Positions 17,375 through 27,764 of a DNA stretch of 64,000 nucleotides are shown here, in pieces. Each line of letters opens with the position of its first letter. Within the stretch, counting starts at the first letter, position 1. The translations under genes were made by a program, and so were the position numbers. Location: contig JAFTPP010000007.1 of the NCBI GenBank assembly GCA_017463255.1, forward strand, positions 58,999 through 122,998. Reading direction: 5' to 3'. The notes under the pieces were generated by a model. It did not search any database and had not been told where the DNA came from. It was given only the letters and a program-made list of their open reading frames with translations. This DNA is from Lachnospiraceae bacterium. Lineage in GTDB: Bacteria; Bacillota; Clostridia; Lachnospirales; Lachnospiraceae.

Positions 17375-17770
17375 CTACACACGACGACGCTTTGGAGGGC
17401 GACATCCGTTGTGAGGAACCGGTGTTACGTCTCTGATACTTGTTACTTCAAGACCGCAAGCAGATAATGCTCTGATTGCTGCTTCTCTTCCTGAACCAGG
17501 ACCTTTTACCATTACATCTACTGTTTTTAAGCCGTGTACTAAAGCTGCTTTTGTAGCAGTTTCAGCTGCAACCTGTGCAGCATATGGAGTAGATTTCTTT
17601 GAACCTCTAAATCCAAGACCACCAGCACTTGCCCAGCTTAAAGCATTTCCTTCAGCGTCTGTCAATGTTACGATTGTGTTATTGAAAGATGACTGAATGT
17701 GTGCCTGTCCGTGTTCAACGTTTTTCTTAACGCGCTTTTTAGTTGTTTTCTTTGCAACAGTTTTAGCCAT
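17375..17770 (-). CDS. rpsK: 30S ribosomal protein S11
   Basis: The 131-residue protein carries the S11 signature: [20 protein letters not shown], then [15 protein letters not shown], and the tail [18 protein letters not shown]. It is part of the 30S platform at the messenger exit. It lies between rpsM and rpsD. Confidence 0.98.
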   Translation of the reverse strand: MAKTVAKKTTKKRVKKNVEHGQAHIQSSFNNTIVTLTDAEGNALSWASAGGLGFRGSKKSTPYAAQVAAETATKAALVHGLKTVDVMVKGPGSGREAAIRALSACGLEVTSIRDVTPVPHNGCRPPKRRRV

Positions 17771-17816
17771 TTTTAAACTAACCTACTTTCTCTTCTCAAT
17801 TCTAATTACTAGTTAC

Positions 17817-18185
17817 TTATTTTTTCTTATTAGCTACAGTTCTCTTAGGACCTTTTCTGGTTCTAGCATTAGTCTTAGTCTTCTGACCACGAACCGGAAG
17901 TCCTTTTCTATGACGGATACCTCTGTAACATCCGATTTCCTGCAATCTCTTGATGTTAAGAGCGATCTCTCTACGAAGATCACCTTCTACCTGGTAACTA
18001 GCATCAATAACTTCGCTGATTCTTTTTACTTCGTCGTCTGTTAAATCTCTAACACGAGTGCTAGGATCAACTTTTGCTTCTGCTAAAATCTGATTTGAGC
18101 TTACTCTACCGATTCCGTAGATATAAGTTAAACCGATTTCTACACGTTTGTCTCTAGGTAAGTCTACACCTGAAATACGAGCCAT
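17817..18185 (-). CDS. rpsM: 30S ribosomal protein S13
   Basis: I start at ATG 18185 ([20 protein letters not shown]), 122 residues, with GGAGG 8 nt upstream; the frame could extend to 18200 without a ribosome site. The signature [20 protein letters not shown] is intact. It heads the alpha operon behind a 370-nt leader with four hairpins. Confidence 0.97.
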   Translation of the reverse strand: MARISGVDLPRDKRVEIGLTYIYGIGRVSSNQILAEAKVDPSTRVRDLTDDEVKRISEVIDASYQVEGDLRREIALNIKRLQEIGCYRGIRHRKGLPVRGQKTKTNARTRKGPKRTVANKKK

Positions 18186-18251
18186 GTAAAATTCCTCCAT
18201 TTTCTTTGTGTCTAAAACACAATTAATTAATATTTAGTTACTAATTGACTG

Positions 18252-18345
18252 GGGTATGAATCATACCCAACCGGATATCAATCCGGTCTATCCGATACTT
18301 GGGACTGGTCTATTGTCCCGGAAGTTTCGAACTTCACAAACTTCC
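18252..18345 (-). promoter_or_regulatory. Structured leader ahead of rpsM (four consecutive hairpins)
   Basis: The rpmJ-rpsM gap of about 370 nt has no gene. It contains four perfect stems: GGAAGTTT/AAACTTCC (18320-18345), GGGAC/GTCCC (18301-18319), ACCGGAT/ATCCGGT (18270-18287) and GGGTATG/CATACCC (18252-18268). None has a U-tail. TTGACG with a possible TATTAG lies upstream near 18380. The arrangement fits a ribosomal-protein autoregulatory leader, probably for S4 or S13. Confidence 0.5.
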
Positions 18346-18554
18346 TCTCTCTCTAACATACTAATAAGTACATTTGACACCAGACGTCAATTTAATCCGG
18401 TCGAAAGAGTATTATTCACGGTATCAATAAGTAATCTCCCGTAGACATCCTAAAGCTCCTACGTTCAATCTATCTTATACTCAATTTGAATGAATCAAAT
18501 TGTACCTTCCGCACATAATAAGAAGACAAGTATCATCACTTGCCTGACAATGAA

Positions 18555-18668
18555 TTAACCTTGTCTCTGTTTGTGTTTAGGGTTCTCACAGATAATCATG
18601 ATACGCCCTTTTCTCTTAATTACTTTGCACTTTTCGCAAATTGGTTTTACTGATGATCTAACTTTCAT
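18555..18668 (-). CDS. rpmJ: 50S ribosomal protein L36
   Basis: The 37-codon gene reads [20 protein letters not shown], then [17 protein letters not shown]. The zinc ligands are C11, C14, C27 and H32, the Cys-containing form. GGAGGG lies 6 nt before the start. It follows infA by about 110 nt and precedes the structured leader of rpsM. Confidence 0.97.
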   Translation of the reverse strand: MKVRSSVKPICEKCKVIKRKGRIMIICENPKHKQRQG

Positions 18669-18777
18669 GTTAAACCCTCCTTTCAAAAAGACCGACTTAC
18701 ATTGTAACATATAACTTTTCTATTTACAAGCAGAATTTTAAACTTTTTTCTGCTGAAAATACTACCTAAGCACCCGC

Positions 18778-18996
18778 TTATTTATCACGCCAGATAATAC
18801 GTCCTTTTGACAAATCATATGGTGATAATTCAAGGGTTACTTTATCTCCCGGTAAAATTCTGATAAAATTCTGTCTTAACTTTCCGCTAATGTGAGCTAA
18901 AACAACGTGACCGTTTTCTAACTCAACCTGGAACATTGTATTTGGTAACTTTTCTTTTACAATTCCTTCAATTTCAATTACATCAGCTTTTGACAT
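18778..18996 (-). CDS. infA: Translation initiation factor IF-1
   Basis: The 72-residue OB-fold protein matches the family length, with [20 protein letters not shown] and the RNA-binding segment [20 protein letters not shown]. It overlaps the end of the KOW gene by 19 nt, so the two are coupled. It acts at the ribosomal A site during initiation. Confidence 0.98.
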   Translation of the reverse strand: MSKADVIEIEGIVKEKLPNTMFQVELENGHVVLAHISGKLRQNFIRILPGDKVTLELSPYDLSKGRIIWRDK

Positions 18997-19229
18997 ATAG
19001 ACCTCCTGTATAGCTTGATTGCTCTCTTAATTCCTTCGTTAGTAACAGTTTCATTCACATCGTACATCCTGTTAATCGGCTGCACATGTTTTTTATTTTT
19101 TCTTTTTGGAGCCTGCACAGTTTTTATGACTCCGTCTGTCAGATAAACATATTGCTCATCCTGACTTAAGACTATATATATCTGTCCTTTATCATGACCT
19201 GCTTTTGATGTTACAAATTTTCCTATCAT
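18978..19229 (-). CDS. KOW-domain RNA-binding protein (L14e-like)
   Basis: The 83-residue protein begins [20 protein letters not shown], a KOW motif (GHDKGQ), and is basic in the middle ([10 protein letters not shown]). In Clostridia a small KOW protein distantly like L14e/L6e commonly lies between map and infA, as here. It probably binds RNA, perhaps at the ribosome, but no precise role is known. Confidence 0.85.
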   Translation of the reverse strand: MIGKFVTSKAGHDKGQIYIVLSQDEQYVYLTDGVIKTVQAPKRKNKKHVQPINRMYDVNETVTNEGIKRAIKLYRRSICQKLM

Positions 19230-19251
19230 ATTGTTCCTTCTATAATATAAG

Positions 19252-20007
19252 TTACTTTAAAATGGAAAGTATCTCAGGTTCACCGTCTGTAATCAGGATT
19301 GTGTTTTCATAATGAGCTGAGAGAGAACCATCTTCGGTAACTACTGTCCAGTCATCATCAAGCCAAACAACATCGGCTCTTCCTTCATTAATCATAGGTT
19401 CAATTGCAAGTGTCATACCCGGTTGAAGAAGAATACCTCTTCTCTTCTGGGCGAAGTTAGGAATCTGGGGATCCTCATGAAGATTACTTCCGATTCCGTG
19501 TCCTACAAGTTCGCGTACAATACCATAGCCGAATGATGAAACATATGCGTCAATGGCATTGGAGATATCATGTAAATGATTACCTGCTTTTGCCATTTTA
19601 ATACCTTCAAAGAAGCTTTGCTTGGTAACATCCATAAGCTTCTGAGCTTCTTTTGAAATCTCACCAACAGCAACCGTTCTTGCCGCATCCGAATGATAGC
19701 CTTTATAGATAACGCCTGCATCAAGGCTTATAATATCGCCTTCTCTTACAATACGTTTTTTATTCGGAATTCCATGTACGACCTCATCATTTACTGAAAC
19801 ACAGATTGATGCAGGGAATCCATTATAGTTTAAGAATGACGGAATGCAGCCTCTCTTTCGAATCAACTGCTCACCAATCATATCAATATCTTTGGTGGTC
19901 ATTCCGGGCACAATGGCCTTTGCCAGTTCTTCATGAACCTCTGCAAGGATTTTACCCGCATCTCTCATCAGTTCTATTTCGCGTGCTGATTTAATTGAAA
20001 CAGCCAT
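19252..20007 (-). CDS. map: Methionine aminopeptidase, type I
   Basis: The 251-residue enzyme removes initiator methionine. The metal ligands are visible: D in SLDAGVIYKGYHSDAARTV (two Asp), H in ELVGHGIGSNLHEDP, E in AIEPMIN and E in TVVTEDGSLSAHYENTILIT. It has no N-terminal zinc extension. It follows adk in the spc operon, as in other Firmicutes. Confidence 0.97.
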   Translation of the reverse strand: MAVSIKSAREIELMRDAGKILAEVHEELAKAIVPGMTTKDIDMIGEQLIRKRGCIPSFLNYNGFPASICVSVNDEVVHGIPNKKRIVREGDIISLDAGVIYKGYHSDAARTVAVGEISKEAQKLMDVTKQSFFEGIKMAKAGNHLHDISNAIDAYVSSFGYGIVRELVGHGIGSNLHEDPQIPNFAQKRRGILLQPGMTLAIEPMINEGRADVVWLDDDWTVVTEDGSLSAHYENTILITDGEPEILSILK

Positions 20008-20039
20008 AGTTTTTCCTCAACTTTTACTTTCCTGCAGGA

Positions 20040-20681
20040 TTAATCTAAAATTGCTGTAATCGCTGCAAAAACATCTTTCATGTCTTGTGTTCCGTCAACT
20101 GTCTTTAAAATACCTTTTGCTGTATAGAAATCAATTAACGGCTGTGTCTGGTCATGATAAATTTTCAAACGGTTTAATACTGTTTCCGGTTTGTCATCAT
20201 CTCTTAAGATTAATTCCTTACCGCATCTATCACATATTCCCTCTGTTTTTGGTGGGATATGTACAATATGATATGTTGCTCCACATGCTACACAAGCACG
20301 TCTTCCTGACATTCTGTTTACGATGTTTTCATCCGGTACATCTACGTCAATAGCATAATCAATGCTATCACCAAGTTTTGCCAATGCTTCATCGAGAACT
20401 TCTGCCTGTGGGATTGTTCTTGGGAAACCGTCAAGTACATAACCGTTCTTGCAATCATCATTTGCAACACGGTCAAGTAAAATTTTAACTGTTAATTCAT
20501 CAGGAACTAACTGTCCTTGGTCCATATATTTCTTAGCTTCCATTCCAAGTTCTGTACCATTTTTGATATTTGCTCTGAAAATATCACCTGTTGAAATATG
20601 TGGAACGCTGTATTTATCAGCGATCATTTTTGCCTGTGTACCTTTTCCTGCTCCCGGAGCACCTAACATAATAATTTTCAT
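20040..20681 (-). CDS. adk: Adenylate kinase, zinc-LID type
   Basis: The 213-residue long-form enzyme catalyses 2 ADP to ATP plus AMP. The P-loop is [24 protein letters not shown] and DD.ET.LNRL motifs are present. The LID domain holds C-x2-C...C-x2-C (CVACGATYH, then CDRCGKEL), a structural zinc site typical of Gram-positive forms. It follows secY after a 79-nt gap with two palindromes. Confidence 0.97.
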   Translation of the reverse strand: MKIIMLGAPGAGKGTQAKMIADKYSVPHISTGDIFRANIKNGTELGMEAKKYMDQGQLVPDELTVKILLDRVANDDCKNGYVLDGFPRTIPQAEVLDEALAKLGDSIDYAIDVDVPDENIVNRMSGRRACVACGATYHIVHIPPKTEGICDRCGKELILRDDDKPETVLNRLKIYHDQTQPLIDFYTAKGILKTVDGTQDMKDVFAAITAILD

Positions 20682-20713
20682 TGTAATTTACTTCCTTTTA
20701 AATTTTGTCCTAA

Positions 20714-20752
20714 CATAACGTTATGCTTGGGACAGAATAATTCTGCCCCAAG
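20714..20752 (-). other. Two palindromes in the secY-adk gap
   Basis: CATAACGTTATG (20714-20725) is a perfect 12-bp palindrome. Directly beside it, CTTGGGACAGAA (20726-20737) pairs with TTCTGCCCCAAG (20741-20752) over a TAA loop with one mismatch or wobble. No U-run follows, so an RNA processing or stability element is more likely than a terminator. Confidence 0.45.
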
Positions 20753-20760
20753 CCATAGTG

Positions 20761-22071
20761 TTAATCATTTAAGAAACCTTTGTAATTACGTACCAACATC
20801 TGGGACTCAATCTGTTTCATTGTTTCTAATATAACACTAACAATGATGATAAGACTGGTTCCGCCAAAGGATACGTTAGCGCCGAAGATACCATTAAATA
20901 CAAATGGAACAACGGCTACGATAATTAATCCAACTGCACCGATGAATACGATAGAGTGTAATACACGTGCTAAATAGTCACTTGTTGGTTTACCAGGACG
21001 AATACCTGGAATAAATCCACCCTGTTTCTTCATGTTGTTTGCAATCTCTAACGGATTAAATGAAATTGATGTGTAGAAGTAAGCAAAGAATACTACTAAC
21101 ACAATATATACAAGTGCACCAAGTGTATAGATTGGCTGTTTTGTATTGAACCAGTAATTTGAATTCAATGCCATCATAACTTTTGCACCCATTCCTTCGT
21201 CCCACCATCCAAAGAATGAATTGAGAACGATTGGGAACTGCATAATGGATGAAGCGAAGATAATCGGAATAACACCTGAAGTATTAACCTTCATAGGGAT
21301 ATTTGATGTCTGTCCGCCAACCATTTTTCTTCCCTGAACTTTTTTAGCGTACTGTACCGGAATCTTACGAACACCGCCATTTAAAAGTACTACTAAAACA
21401 ACCATTGCAAGGATAATTGCAAGGATGATTACTGTTGCAAGTACAGCTTTTGCAATCGGTTTGCCGATTACGAACTGGTTGAACAGTGTTGTCATGTCTG
21501 CAGGAACTCTGCTTAAGATGTTGATAACAAGTACAACTGAAATACCATTACCCACACCCTTTTCAGTAATTCTTTCACCAATCCACATAAGGATTGTAGA
21601 ACCTGCTGTCATACATGTGATAATTGTAATGTAAGTTAATACACTTTTTTCAATATAACCATTCACTGCGAAGCTATAAGCCATTGCTGCAGACTCGATA
21701 ATTGCAAGTCCAACTGTTACATAACGTGTAATGGAAGCAATTTTCTTCTTTCCATCTGCACCATCTTTCTGCATTTCTTCCAATTTAGGAATGGCAATTG
21801 TTAATAGCTGCATAATAATGGATGATGTAATGTATGGTGTAATGCTTAACGCAAATACAGACATACTTAAAAATGATCCACCTGTAAATGCATCCAGAAA
21901 ACTAAAGCTATCACCGAGGAGTTGGTCTAATGCATCTCTGATAACATTTGCATCAATTCCCGGCACCGGCAGCTGCGATCCGATACGGATCACAACCATC
22001 ATTGCCAAAGTAAATAAAAGTTTTACTCTAATTTCTTTAATCTTAAATGCGTTTTTGAGTGTTTTAAGCAT
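20761..22071 (-). CDS. secY: Preprotein translocase subunit SecY
   Basis: The 436-residue channel subunit has ten membrane helices. [20 protein letters not shown] opens the protein, SVFALSITPYITSSIIMQLL forms helix 2, and the cytoplasmic loop GGFIPGIRPGKPTSDYL contains the SecA/ribosome-contacting arginine. The start overlaps the rplO stop by one base. Confidence 0.98.
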   Translation of the reverse strand: MLKTLKNAFKIKEIRVKLLFTLAMMVVIRIGSQLPVPGIDANVIRDALDQLLGDSFSFLDAFTGGSFLSMSVFALSITPYITSSIIMQLLTIAIPKLEEMQKDGADGKKKIASITRYVTVGLAIIESAAMAYSFAVNGYIEKSVLTYITIITCMTAGSTILMWIGERITEKGVGNGISVVLVINILSRVPADMTTLFNQFVIGKPIAKAVLATVIILAIILAMVVLVVLLNGGVRKIPVQYAKKVQGRKMVGGQTSNIPMKVNTSGVIPIIFASSIMQFPIVLNSFFGWWDEGMGAKVMMALNSNYWFNTKQPIYTLGALVYIVLVVFFAYFYTSISFNPLEIANNMKKQGGFIPGIRPGKPTSDYLARVLHSIVFIGAVGLIIVAVVPFVFNGIFGANVSFGGTSLIIIVSVILETMKQIESQMLVRNYKGFLND

Positions 22072-22511
22072 TAGATCACCTCTGCAGTTCCACCAAGTGC
22101 TTCGATTTTTTCTTTAGCAGATGCACTGAATGCATTTGCCTGAACCGTAAGTTTTTTGGTTAATTCACCGTTACCAAGAATCTTAACTCCATCTTTTGGA
22201 TTTCTAACGATTCCTGTTTCGATTAATGTATCGATAGATACTGTAGCTCCGTTTTCAAATTTTTCTAATGCACTTAAATTAATAGCGACGATTTCAAGAG
22301 TGTTTCTGTTTGTGAAACCTCTCTTAGGTAAACGTCTGTATAATGGCATCTGACCACCTTCAAAGCCTGCTCTAGGAGCTCCTGAACGAGCTTTCTGACC
22401 TTTGTGTCCTTTACCGGCTGTCTTACCATTTCCTGAACCGTGTCCACGACCTCTTCTAAAATTATCACTTTGTTTAGCACCAGCTGCTGGCTGTAAATTT
22501 GATAATTCCAT
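22071..22511 (-). CDS. rplO: 50S ribosomal protein L15
   Basis: The 146-residue protein shows the Gly-rich N-terminal extension [20 protein letters not shown] and the conserved [15 protein letters not shown]. It is a late-assembly 50S protein, 17 nt after rpmD in the spc operon. Confidence 0.98.
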   Translation of the reverse strand: MELSNLQPAAGAKQSDNFRRGRGHGSGNGKTAGKGHKGQKARSGAPRAGFEGGQMPLYRRLPKRGFTNRNTLEIVAINLSALEKFENGATVSIDTLIETGIVRNPKDGVKILGNGELTKKLTVQANAFSASAKEKIEALGGTAEVI

Positions 22512-22528
22512 TCTGACACCTCCTTTTA

Positions 22529-22714
22529 CTATGCTTCTTCAACCTTTAATAAATAACCTACCTGCTGAATCATTCCTCTGGTAGCTGCATTATCAGGTAA
22601 AACTACTGTCTTGTGCAATTTCTTTAATCCCATTGCTTCCACAGTTAATTTGTGTTTAGGAACTGCGCCAATAGTAGATTTTACTAATGTGATTTTTAAC
22701 ATTTTGTCTGCCAT
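22529..22714 (-). CDS. rpmD: 50S ribosomal protein L30
   Basis: I start at ATG 22714 ([20 protein letters not shown]), 61 residues, the usual L30 length, with AAGGAGGG 8 nt upstream; the open frame to 22771 overlaps rps[13 protein letters not shown] and [14 protein letters not shown] are typical. Confidence 0.97.
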   Translation of the reverse strand: MADKMLKITLVKSTIGAVPKHKLTVEAMGLKKLHKTVVLPDNAATRGMIQQVGYLLKVEEA

Positions 22715-22727
22715 CTTCAGTCCCTCC

Positions 22728-23237
22728 TTATGCGTAAATATTATCAACTGATTTTCCGCGGTTCTTAGCAACGTCTTCAGGTCTCTTTAACTGTTTAAGA
22801 CCAGCGATAGTAGCAAGAACTACGTTCTGTTTATTGTTTGATCCTAAAGATTTTGTACGGATATTCTTGATACCTGCAAGTTCACATACGCTACGAGCAG
22901 GACCACCAGCGATAATACCGGTACCTTCAGGAGATCTCTTTAAGAGTACAGATGCAGATCCATACTGTCCTAAGAAATCATGTGAAATTGAATTGTTTTC
23001 ATCTAATGCAACGGATACAAGATTCTTCATAGCATCTTCTTTTCCTTTACGGATAGCTTCAGGAATTTCAGTAGCTTTTCCAAGTCCTGCACCAACATGT
23101 CCGTTACCGTCACCAACTACAACCAAAGCAGTAAAACGGAAGTTACGACCACCTTTTACAACCTTTGTTACACGTTTGATGGAAACTACTTTTTCTGTTA
23201 ATTCTAATGAACTAGCATCAATGATTGTACGTTTCAT
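22728..23237 (-). CDS. rpsE: 30S ribosomal protein S5
   Basis: The 169-residue protein has the S5 double-stranded RNA-binding domain ([20 protein letters not shown], then [14 protein letters not shown]) and the C-terminal [20 protein letters not shown]. It contributes to translational accuracy in the 30S body. The gene is in the spc operon. Confidence 0.98.
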   Translation of the reverse strand: MKRTIIDASSLELTEKVVSIKRVTKVVKGGRNFRFTALVVVGDGNGHVGAGLGKATEIPEAIRKGKEDAMKNLVSVALDENNSISHDFLGQYGSASVLLKRSPEGTGIIAGGPARSVCELAGIKNIRTKSLGSNNKQNVVLATIAGLKQLKRPEDVAKNRGKSVDNIYA

Positions 23238-23255
23238 GTGATATGTCTCCCTTTC

Positions 23256-23624
23256 CTAAAAGTCTAAGCCAGCTTCTCTGGCTGCTTCTGCTAAAGCTGC
23301 AATTTTACCCTGGTATATAAAGCCGCCTCTATCAAAGACTACTGTGTTGATACCTTTTTCAATCGCTCTTTTTGCAATAACTGTTCCTAAATATGCTGCT
23401 GCTTCAACGTCATTTGTTTTCTTAAGTTCAGCCTTTACATCTTTTTCAAGAGTAGATGCTGCAACTAAAGTCTTTCCAACTGTATCGTCAATAATTTGAG
23501 CATACATATGATTATTACTTCTGAACACAGCTAAACGTGGTCTTTCAGCAGTTCCACTGAAACGGTTACGTATTTTCATGTGTTTCTTAACACGAACTTC
23601 TTGTCTTGATTCTTTACTAACCAT
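23256..23624 (-). CDS. rplR: 50S ribosomal protein L18
   Basis: The 122-residue 5S rRNA-binding protein reads [22 protein letters not shown] at residues 20-37 and ends [20 protein letters not shown], then EAGLDF. Length and order (rplF-rplR-rpsE) are standard. Confidence 0.98.
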   Translation of the reverse strand: MVSKESRQEVRVKKHMKIRNRFSGTAERPRLAVFRSNNHMYAQIIDDTVGKTLVAASTLEKDVKAELKKTNDVEAAAYLGTVIAKRAIEKGINTVVFDRGGFIYQGKIAALAEAAREAGLDF

Positions 23625-23645
23625 TTTTTATACTCTCCTTATCTC

Positions 23646-24188
23646 TTATTTCTTACCAGTCTTACCAACTTTACGTCTGATAACTTCATCAGCATATTTA
23701 ATACCTTTACCTTTGTATGGTTCAGGTCTTCTCTTATCTCTGATTTCAGCTGCGAATTGGCCAACTTTTTCTTTATCAATACCTTTTACGATAATGATGT
23801 TCTGTCCTTCAAGAACTGTTTCGATTCCTTCCGGATCAGTCATTTCTACCGGATGAGAGTATCCTAATGATAATGTTAATACTTTACCAGCTTTAGCTGC
23901 TCTGTAACCAACACCGTTTACTTCAAGTTTTTTCTCATATCCAGCAGATACACCAACAACCATGTTGTTAATGAGTGTTCTGGTAAGACCATGTAAAGAT
24001 TTCATTTTCTTTAAATCATTAGGTCTTGTTACAGTAACCTCAGCGCCCTCTACCTTGATTTCCATCTCAGCCGGTAAAACTCTTTCAAGAGTTCCCTTAG
24101 GACCTTTTACAGTCACTTTATTATTTTCTGCAACTTCTACAGTAACGCCTGCAGGAATCGCGATTGGCATTCTTCCTATACGTGACAT
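23646..24188 (-). CDS. rplF: 50S ribosomal protein L6
   Basis: The 180-residue protein has two L6 repeats. It opens [19 protein letters not shown], and the C-terminal signature is [19 protein letters not shown]. It sits near the factor-binding site of the 50S subunit. It lies between rpsH and rplR. Confidence 0.98.
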   Translation of the reverse strand: MSRIGRMPIAIPAGVTVEVAENNKVTVKGPKGTLERVLPAEMEIKVEGAEVTVTRPNDLKKMKSLHGLTRTLINNMVVGVSAGYEKKLEVNGVGYRAAKAGKVLTLSLGYSHPVEMTDPEGIETVLEGQNIIIVKGIDKEKVGQFAAEIRDKRRPEPYKGKGIKYADEVIRRKVGKTGKK

Positions 24189-24233
24189 GCCCGTACCTCC
24201 TATAAATTATAGATAATTGTTAATTGTTTCTAA

Positions 24234-24635
24234 TTACCAAACGAAGGCTAATACTTCGCCACCAACAGCTAATTCTCTAGCTTTTCTGTCAGTGATAACG
24301 CCCTGGTTTGTAGAGATGATAGCTACACCAAGTCCACCAAGTACTCTTGGAAGTTCGTCTTTACTTGCGTAAACACGAAGACCCGGTTTAGAAATTCTCT
24401 TAATACCTGTAATGATCTTTTCATTCTTATCTGCGCCGTATTTTAATGTAACGCGGATTGTCTTGAAGATACCATCTTCAATGATATCATATTTCTTGAT
24501 GTATCCTTCATCTAATAAGATGTCTGCAATAGCAACTTTCATCTTTGATGCAGGAATATCAACTGTATCATGCTTAGCAGAGTTTGCATTACGAATTCTT
24601 GTAAGCATATCTGCAATAGGATCGCTCATTGTCAT
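24234..24635 (-). CDS. rpsH: 30S ribosomal protein S8
   Basis: The 133-residue protein begins [20 protein letters not shown] and ends [20 protein letters not shown], then VW. It binds the central 16S domain and represses the spc operon in E. coli. The start could be M1 or M3 (MSDPIADML); the GGAGGC site fits both. Confidence 0.98.
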   Translation of the reverse strand: MTMSDPIADMLTRIRNANSAKHDTVDIPASKMKVAIADILLDEGYIKKYDIIEDGIFKTIRVTLKYGADKNEKIITGIKRISKPGLRVYASKDELPRVLGGLGVAIISTNQGVITDRKARELAVGGEVLAFVW

Positions 24636-24652
24636 TTTTATTTGCCTCCTTC

Positions 24653-24838
24653 TTACCAGCTTGCTTTCTTAACGCCTGGGATTTGTCCCTTGTATGCTAA
24701 TTCACGGAAGCAAATTCTGCAGATTCCGTATTTTCTTAAATAAGCATGTGGACGACCACAGATCTTGCAACGACTATATTCTCTTGTAGAGAATTTCTGT
24801 GGACGCTGCTGTTTAATCTTCATAGATGTCTTAGCCAT
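24653..24838 (-). CDS. rpsN: 30S ribosomal protein S14, zinc type (Z)
   Basis: The 61-residue short form has [20 protein letters not shown], giving the CxxC-x12-CxxC zinc site, and ends [18 protein letters not shown]. This is the zinc-dependent paralogue type usual in Firmicutes spc operons. Confidence 0.98.
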   Translation of the reverse strand: MAKTSMKIKQQRPQKFSTREYSRCKICGRPHAYLRKYGICRICFRELAYKGQIPGVKKASW

Positions 24839-24852
24839 GAATTTACCTCCTA

Positions 24853-25392
24853 TTATTTTGCGAATGGCATGTTGAACAATCTTAAAAGTTCACGTGCCTC
24901 TTCATCTGTCTTAGCTGTTGTAACAAAGTTAACGTCCATACCTCTCACCTTATCAATCTTATCATATTCGATTTCAGGGAAGATAATCTGTTCTTTGATA
25001 CCAAGTGCATAGTTACCTCTTCCGTCAAATCCGTTAGGATTAACACCTCTGAAGTCACGTACACGAGGTAATGCTAAGTTTACTAAACGATCAAGGAATT
25101 CATACATCTTGTCACCACGAAGTGTAACTTTACATCCAATAGCCATTCCCTCTCTGATCTTGAAGTTAGCAATAGCTTTCTTAGCTTTTGTTGTAACAAC
25201 TTTCTGACCTGTAATAGTCTCAAGTTCTGCTACAGCTGTATCCAAAACTTTTGCATTGTCTTTTGCTTCACCAACACCCATGTTGATAACAATTTTGTCA
25301 AGCTTTGGTACTTCCATGATATTTTTATATCCAAACTTTTTGATCATAGCGTCTACGATCTCGTTCTTATACATATCTTTAAGTCTACTCAC
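24853..25392 (-). CDS. rplE: 50S ribosomal protein L5
   Basis: The 179-residue 5S rRNA-binding protein contains [20 protein letters not shown] and [20 protein letters not shown], both family signatures, and ends FNMPFAK. It follows rplX by 24 nt. Confidence 0.98.
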   Translation of the reverse strand: MSRLKDMYKNEIVDAMIKKFGYKNIMEVPKLDKIVINMGVGEAKDNAKVLDTAVAELETITGQKVVTTKAKKAIANFKIREGMAIGCKVTLRGDKMYEFLDRLVNLALPRVRDFRGVNPNGFDGRGNYALGIKEQIIFPEIEYDKIDKVRGMDVNFVTTAKTDEEARELLRLFNMPFAK

Positions 25393-25416
25393 TGTCTAGA
25401 CCTCCTTCCTTTAGAA

Positions 25417-25728
25417 TTAATCAATTACGTCGCCGGTTGCTTTCGCAATACGAACTTTTTTGTCACCGTCCATCTTAAAGCCGATTCTAGTAGCTTTGCC
25501 CTTATGAACATACATAACATTTGAAGCATCAATTGCAGCTTCTTTCTGAATAATTCCACCGTTCTGGTTTGCTGCTGAAGGTTTTGTATGTTTTGTTACC
25601 ATGTTAACGCCTTCTACAACAACTTTTCCGTTTTTGTGATCAACGGAGATTACTTTGCCTTCTTTGTCTTTGTCTTTACCGGTAATAACTTTAACTGTAT
25701 CACCTTTTTTAATCTTCATCATTGACAT
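25417..25728 (-). CDS. rplX: 50S ribosomal protein L24
   Basis: The 103-residue protein has the KOW motif (KIKKGDTVKVITGKDKDKEG) and EGVNMVTKHTKPSAANQNGG. It is an early 50S assembly initiator. It may start at M3 or M1; both share an AGGAGG site. Confidence 0.97.
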   Translation of the reverse strand: MSMMKIKKGDTVKVITGKDKDKEGKVISVDHKNGKVVVEGVNMVTKHTKPSAANQNGGIIQKEAAIDASNVMYVHKGKATRIGFKMDGDKKVRIAKATGDVID

Positions 25729-25738
25729 ACGGCACCTC

Positions 25739-26107
25739 CTATAATACTTCTGGAGCTAATGAAACAATTTTCATAAACTGTTTGTCACGAAGCTCTCTTG
25801 CTACTGGTCCAAAAATACGAGTTCCTCTTGGAGTCTTGTCATCTTTAATGATAACAGCAGCATTTTCGTCAAATTTAATATAAGATCCGTCTTTACGACG
25901 AGCGCCTTTTACTGAACGAACAACAACGGCCTTTACAACGTCACCTTTTTTAACAACGCCGCCTGGTGTTGCATCTTTAACAGAAGCAACAATAATATCG
26001 CCGATATTTGCATATCTTCTTGTAGAGCCGCCTAAAACTCTGATGCACAGAATTTCTTTCGCACCTGTGTTGTCAGCTACTTTAAGTCTTGTTTCTTGCT
26101 GAACCAT
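25739..26107 (-). CDS. rplN: 50S ribosomal protein L14
   Basis: The 122-residue protein matches the family length exactly. [20 protein letters not shown] and the [20 protein letters not shown] signature are clear. It leads into rplX with 10 nt between. Confidence 0.98.
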   Translation of the reverse strand: MVQQETRLKVADNTGAKEILCIRVLGGSTRRYANIGDIIVASVKDATPGGVVKKGDVVKAVVVRSVKGARRKDGSYIKFDENAAVIIKDDKTPRGTRIFGPVARELRDKQFMKIVSLAPEVL

Positions 26108-26156
26108 GCTATTTCTCCTTCCAAATTGACCGGATAAAATCCGAAGCCAATTACAA

Positions 26157-26411
26157 TTATTTTGCTCTTTCTACGATTTCAACAAGTCTCCATCTCTTAT
26201 CTTTTGATAAAGCTCTTGTCTCCATAACTTTTACTGTATCACCAATGTTACATTCATTGTTTTCATCATGTGCTTTTAATTTGTATGTTCTCTTAACGAT
26301 TTTGTTGTAAAGAGGATGCTTAACATGATCTTCAACTGCAACAACGATTGTTTTTTGCATTTTGTTGCTGACAACTTTGCCAGTACGTGTTTTTCTTAAA
26401 TTTCTTTCCAC
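26157..26411 (-). CDS. rpsQ: 30S ribosomal protein S17
   Basis: The 84-residue OB-fold protein begins [20 protein letters not shown] and includes the signature [20 protein letters not shown]. It is an early 16S-binding protein, 25 nt after rpmC. Confidence 0.98.
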   Translation of the reverse strand: MERNLRKTRTGKVVSNKMQKTIVVAVEDHVKHPLYNKIVKRTYKLKAHDENNECNIGDTVKVMETRALSKDKRWRLVEIVERAK

Positions 26412-26436
26412 TTTTGATTCTCCTTTCCCAAATCAA

Positions 26437-26646
26437 TTATGCCTGTGCTTTTGCTTTTTCAGAAATCACTGTCTGAATTCTAGCAATATTTCTTCTTACA
26501 TCTTTGATTCTGGCTGTATTATCCAACTGATTTGTAGCATTCTGGAATCTCAAATTGAAAAGTTCTTTCTTAGCAGCTACTAATTCTTCTGCTAATTCTG
26601 CAGCTGATTTTGCTTTTAAATCTTCTACATACTTATTAGTTTTCAT
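26437..26646 (-). CDS. rpmC: 50S ribosomal protein L29
   Basis: The 69-residue two-helix protein contains [20 protein letters not shown], then [12 protein letters not shown]. It lies by the nascent-chain exit. It overlaps the end of rplP by 11 nt, giving translational coupling. Confidence 0.98.
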   Translation of the reverse strand: MKTNKYVEDLKAKSAAELAEELVAAKKELFNLRFQNATNQLDNTARIKDVRRNIARIQTVISEKAKAQA

Positions 26647-27073
26647 TTGCTACACCGCCTTCCAAGTCTGCTTTAGAAACGATTTTACATTTACAAGGAA
26701 GCTTGTGTGTTGCAAGTCTTAAAGCTTCTCTTGCTGTTTCTTCAGCTACTCCTGAGATTTCAAACATAACACGACCAGGCTTAACTACTGCTACCCAGTA
26801 TTCTAATGTTCCTTTTCCGGAACCCATACGTGTTTCTGCTGGTTTTGCTGTTACTGGCTTATCTGGGAAAATTTTAATCCAAACTTTACCACCACGCTTA
26901 ATGTGACGTGTCATTGCGATACGGGCTGCTTCAATCTGGTTAGATTTAATCCAGCATGGCTCCATAGCCACGATACCGTATTCACCATTTGATATTGTAT
27001 TACCGCGTAAAGCTTTTCCTCTCATAGTACCACGGAACTGTTTACGACGTTTTACTCTTTTTGGCATTAACAT
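26636..27073 (-). CDS. rplP: 50S ribosomal protein L16
   Basis: The 145-residue protein starts [20 protein letters not shown], and the signature [20 protein letters not shown] is intact. It organises the A-site tRNA elbow region. The start overlaps the rpsC stop codon, using a GGGAG inside rpsC. Confidence 0.98.
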   Translation of the reverse strand: MLMPKRVKRRKQFRGTMRGKALRGNTISNGEYGIVAMEPCWIKSNQIEAARIAMTRHIKRGGKVWIKIFPDKPVTAKPAETRMGSGKGTLEYWVAVVKPGRVMFEISGVAEETAREALRLATHKLPCKCKIVSKADLEGGVANEN

Positions 27074-27750
27074 TATTTATCGCTCCCTTCTTGTGAAGCT
27101 GCCTTTCCTTCGCCGTTACCCTTTGTAGGAAGAACTTCACCTTTGTAGATCCAAACCTTGATACCCATTTTTCCATAGGTTGTATCTGCTTCAGCGAATC
27201 CATAGTCGATATCTGCTCTTAATGTCTGAAGCGGAATAGTACCTTCGCTATAGAATTCTGTACGAGCCATATCTGCTCCACCAAGACGTCCTGAAACTGC
27301 AGCCTTGATACCAAGTGCTCCTGCTTTCATTGTTCTTGACATGCAAGATTTCATAGCTCTTCTGAAAGATACACGGTTCTCTAACTGCTGTGCAATGTTT
27401 TCTGCTACTAACTGAGCATCTTTGTCAGGTCTCTTGATTTCTTTGATATCAACAAGTACGTTCTTGCCTGTCATTTTAGCAAGTTCCTGCTTTGTGATTT
27501 CGATTTCCTGACCGCCTTTACCAATTACAACACCTGGTTTTGCAGTGAAAACTGTAACTTTAACCTTGTCAGCTGCTCTTTCGATTTCGATTTTAGCAAC
27601 GCCGGCACTGAATAATTTTTTCTTTAAGAATTTTCTGATGTTGTAGTCTTCTACTAAGTAATCAGAGAATTCTGCATCAGCATACCATTTGGAATCCCAG
27701 TCTTTAATAATTCCGACTCTTATTCCATGAGGATTAACTTTCTGTCCCAT
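27073..27750 (-). CDS. rpsC: 30S ribosomal protein S3
   Basis: The 225-residue protein begins [20 protein letters not shown], contains the KH motif [11 protein letters not shown], and has [20 protein letters not shown] in its C-terminal domain. It forms part of the messenger entry tunnel. Confidence 0.98.
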   Translation of the reverse strand: MGQKVNPHGIRVGIIKDWDSKWYADAEFSDYLVEDYNIRKFLKKKLFSAGVAKIEIERAADKVKVTVFTAKPGVVIGKGGQEIEITKQELAKMTGKNVLVDIKEIKRPDKDAQLVAENIAQQLENRVSFRRAMKSCMSRTMKAGALGIKAAVSGRLGGADMARTEFYSEGTIPLQTLRADIDYGFAEADTTYGKMGIKVWIYKGEVLPTKGNGEGKAASQEGSDK

Positions 27751-27764
27751 TAACTTTTCTCCTC

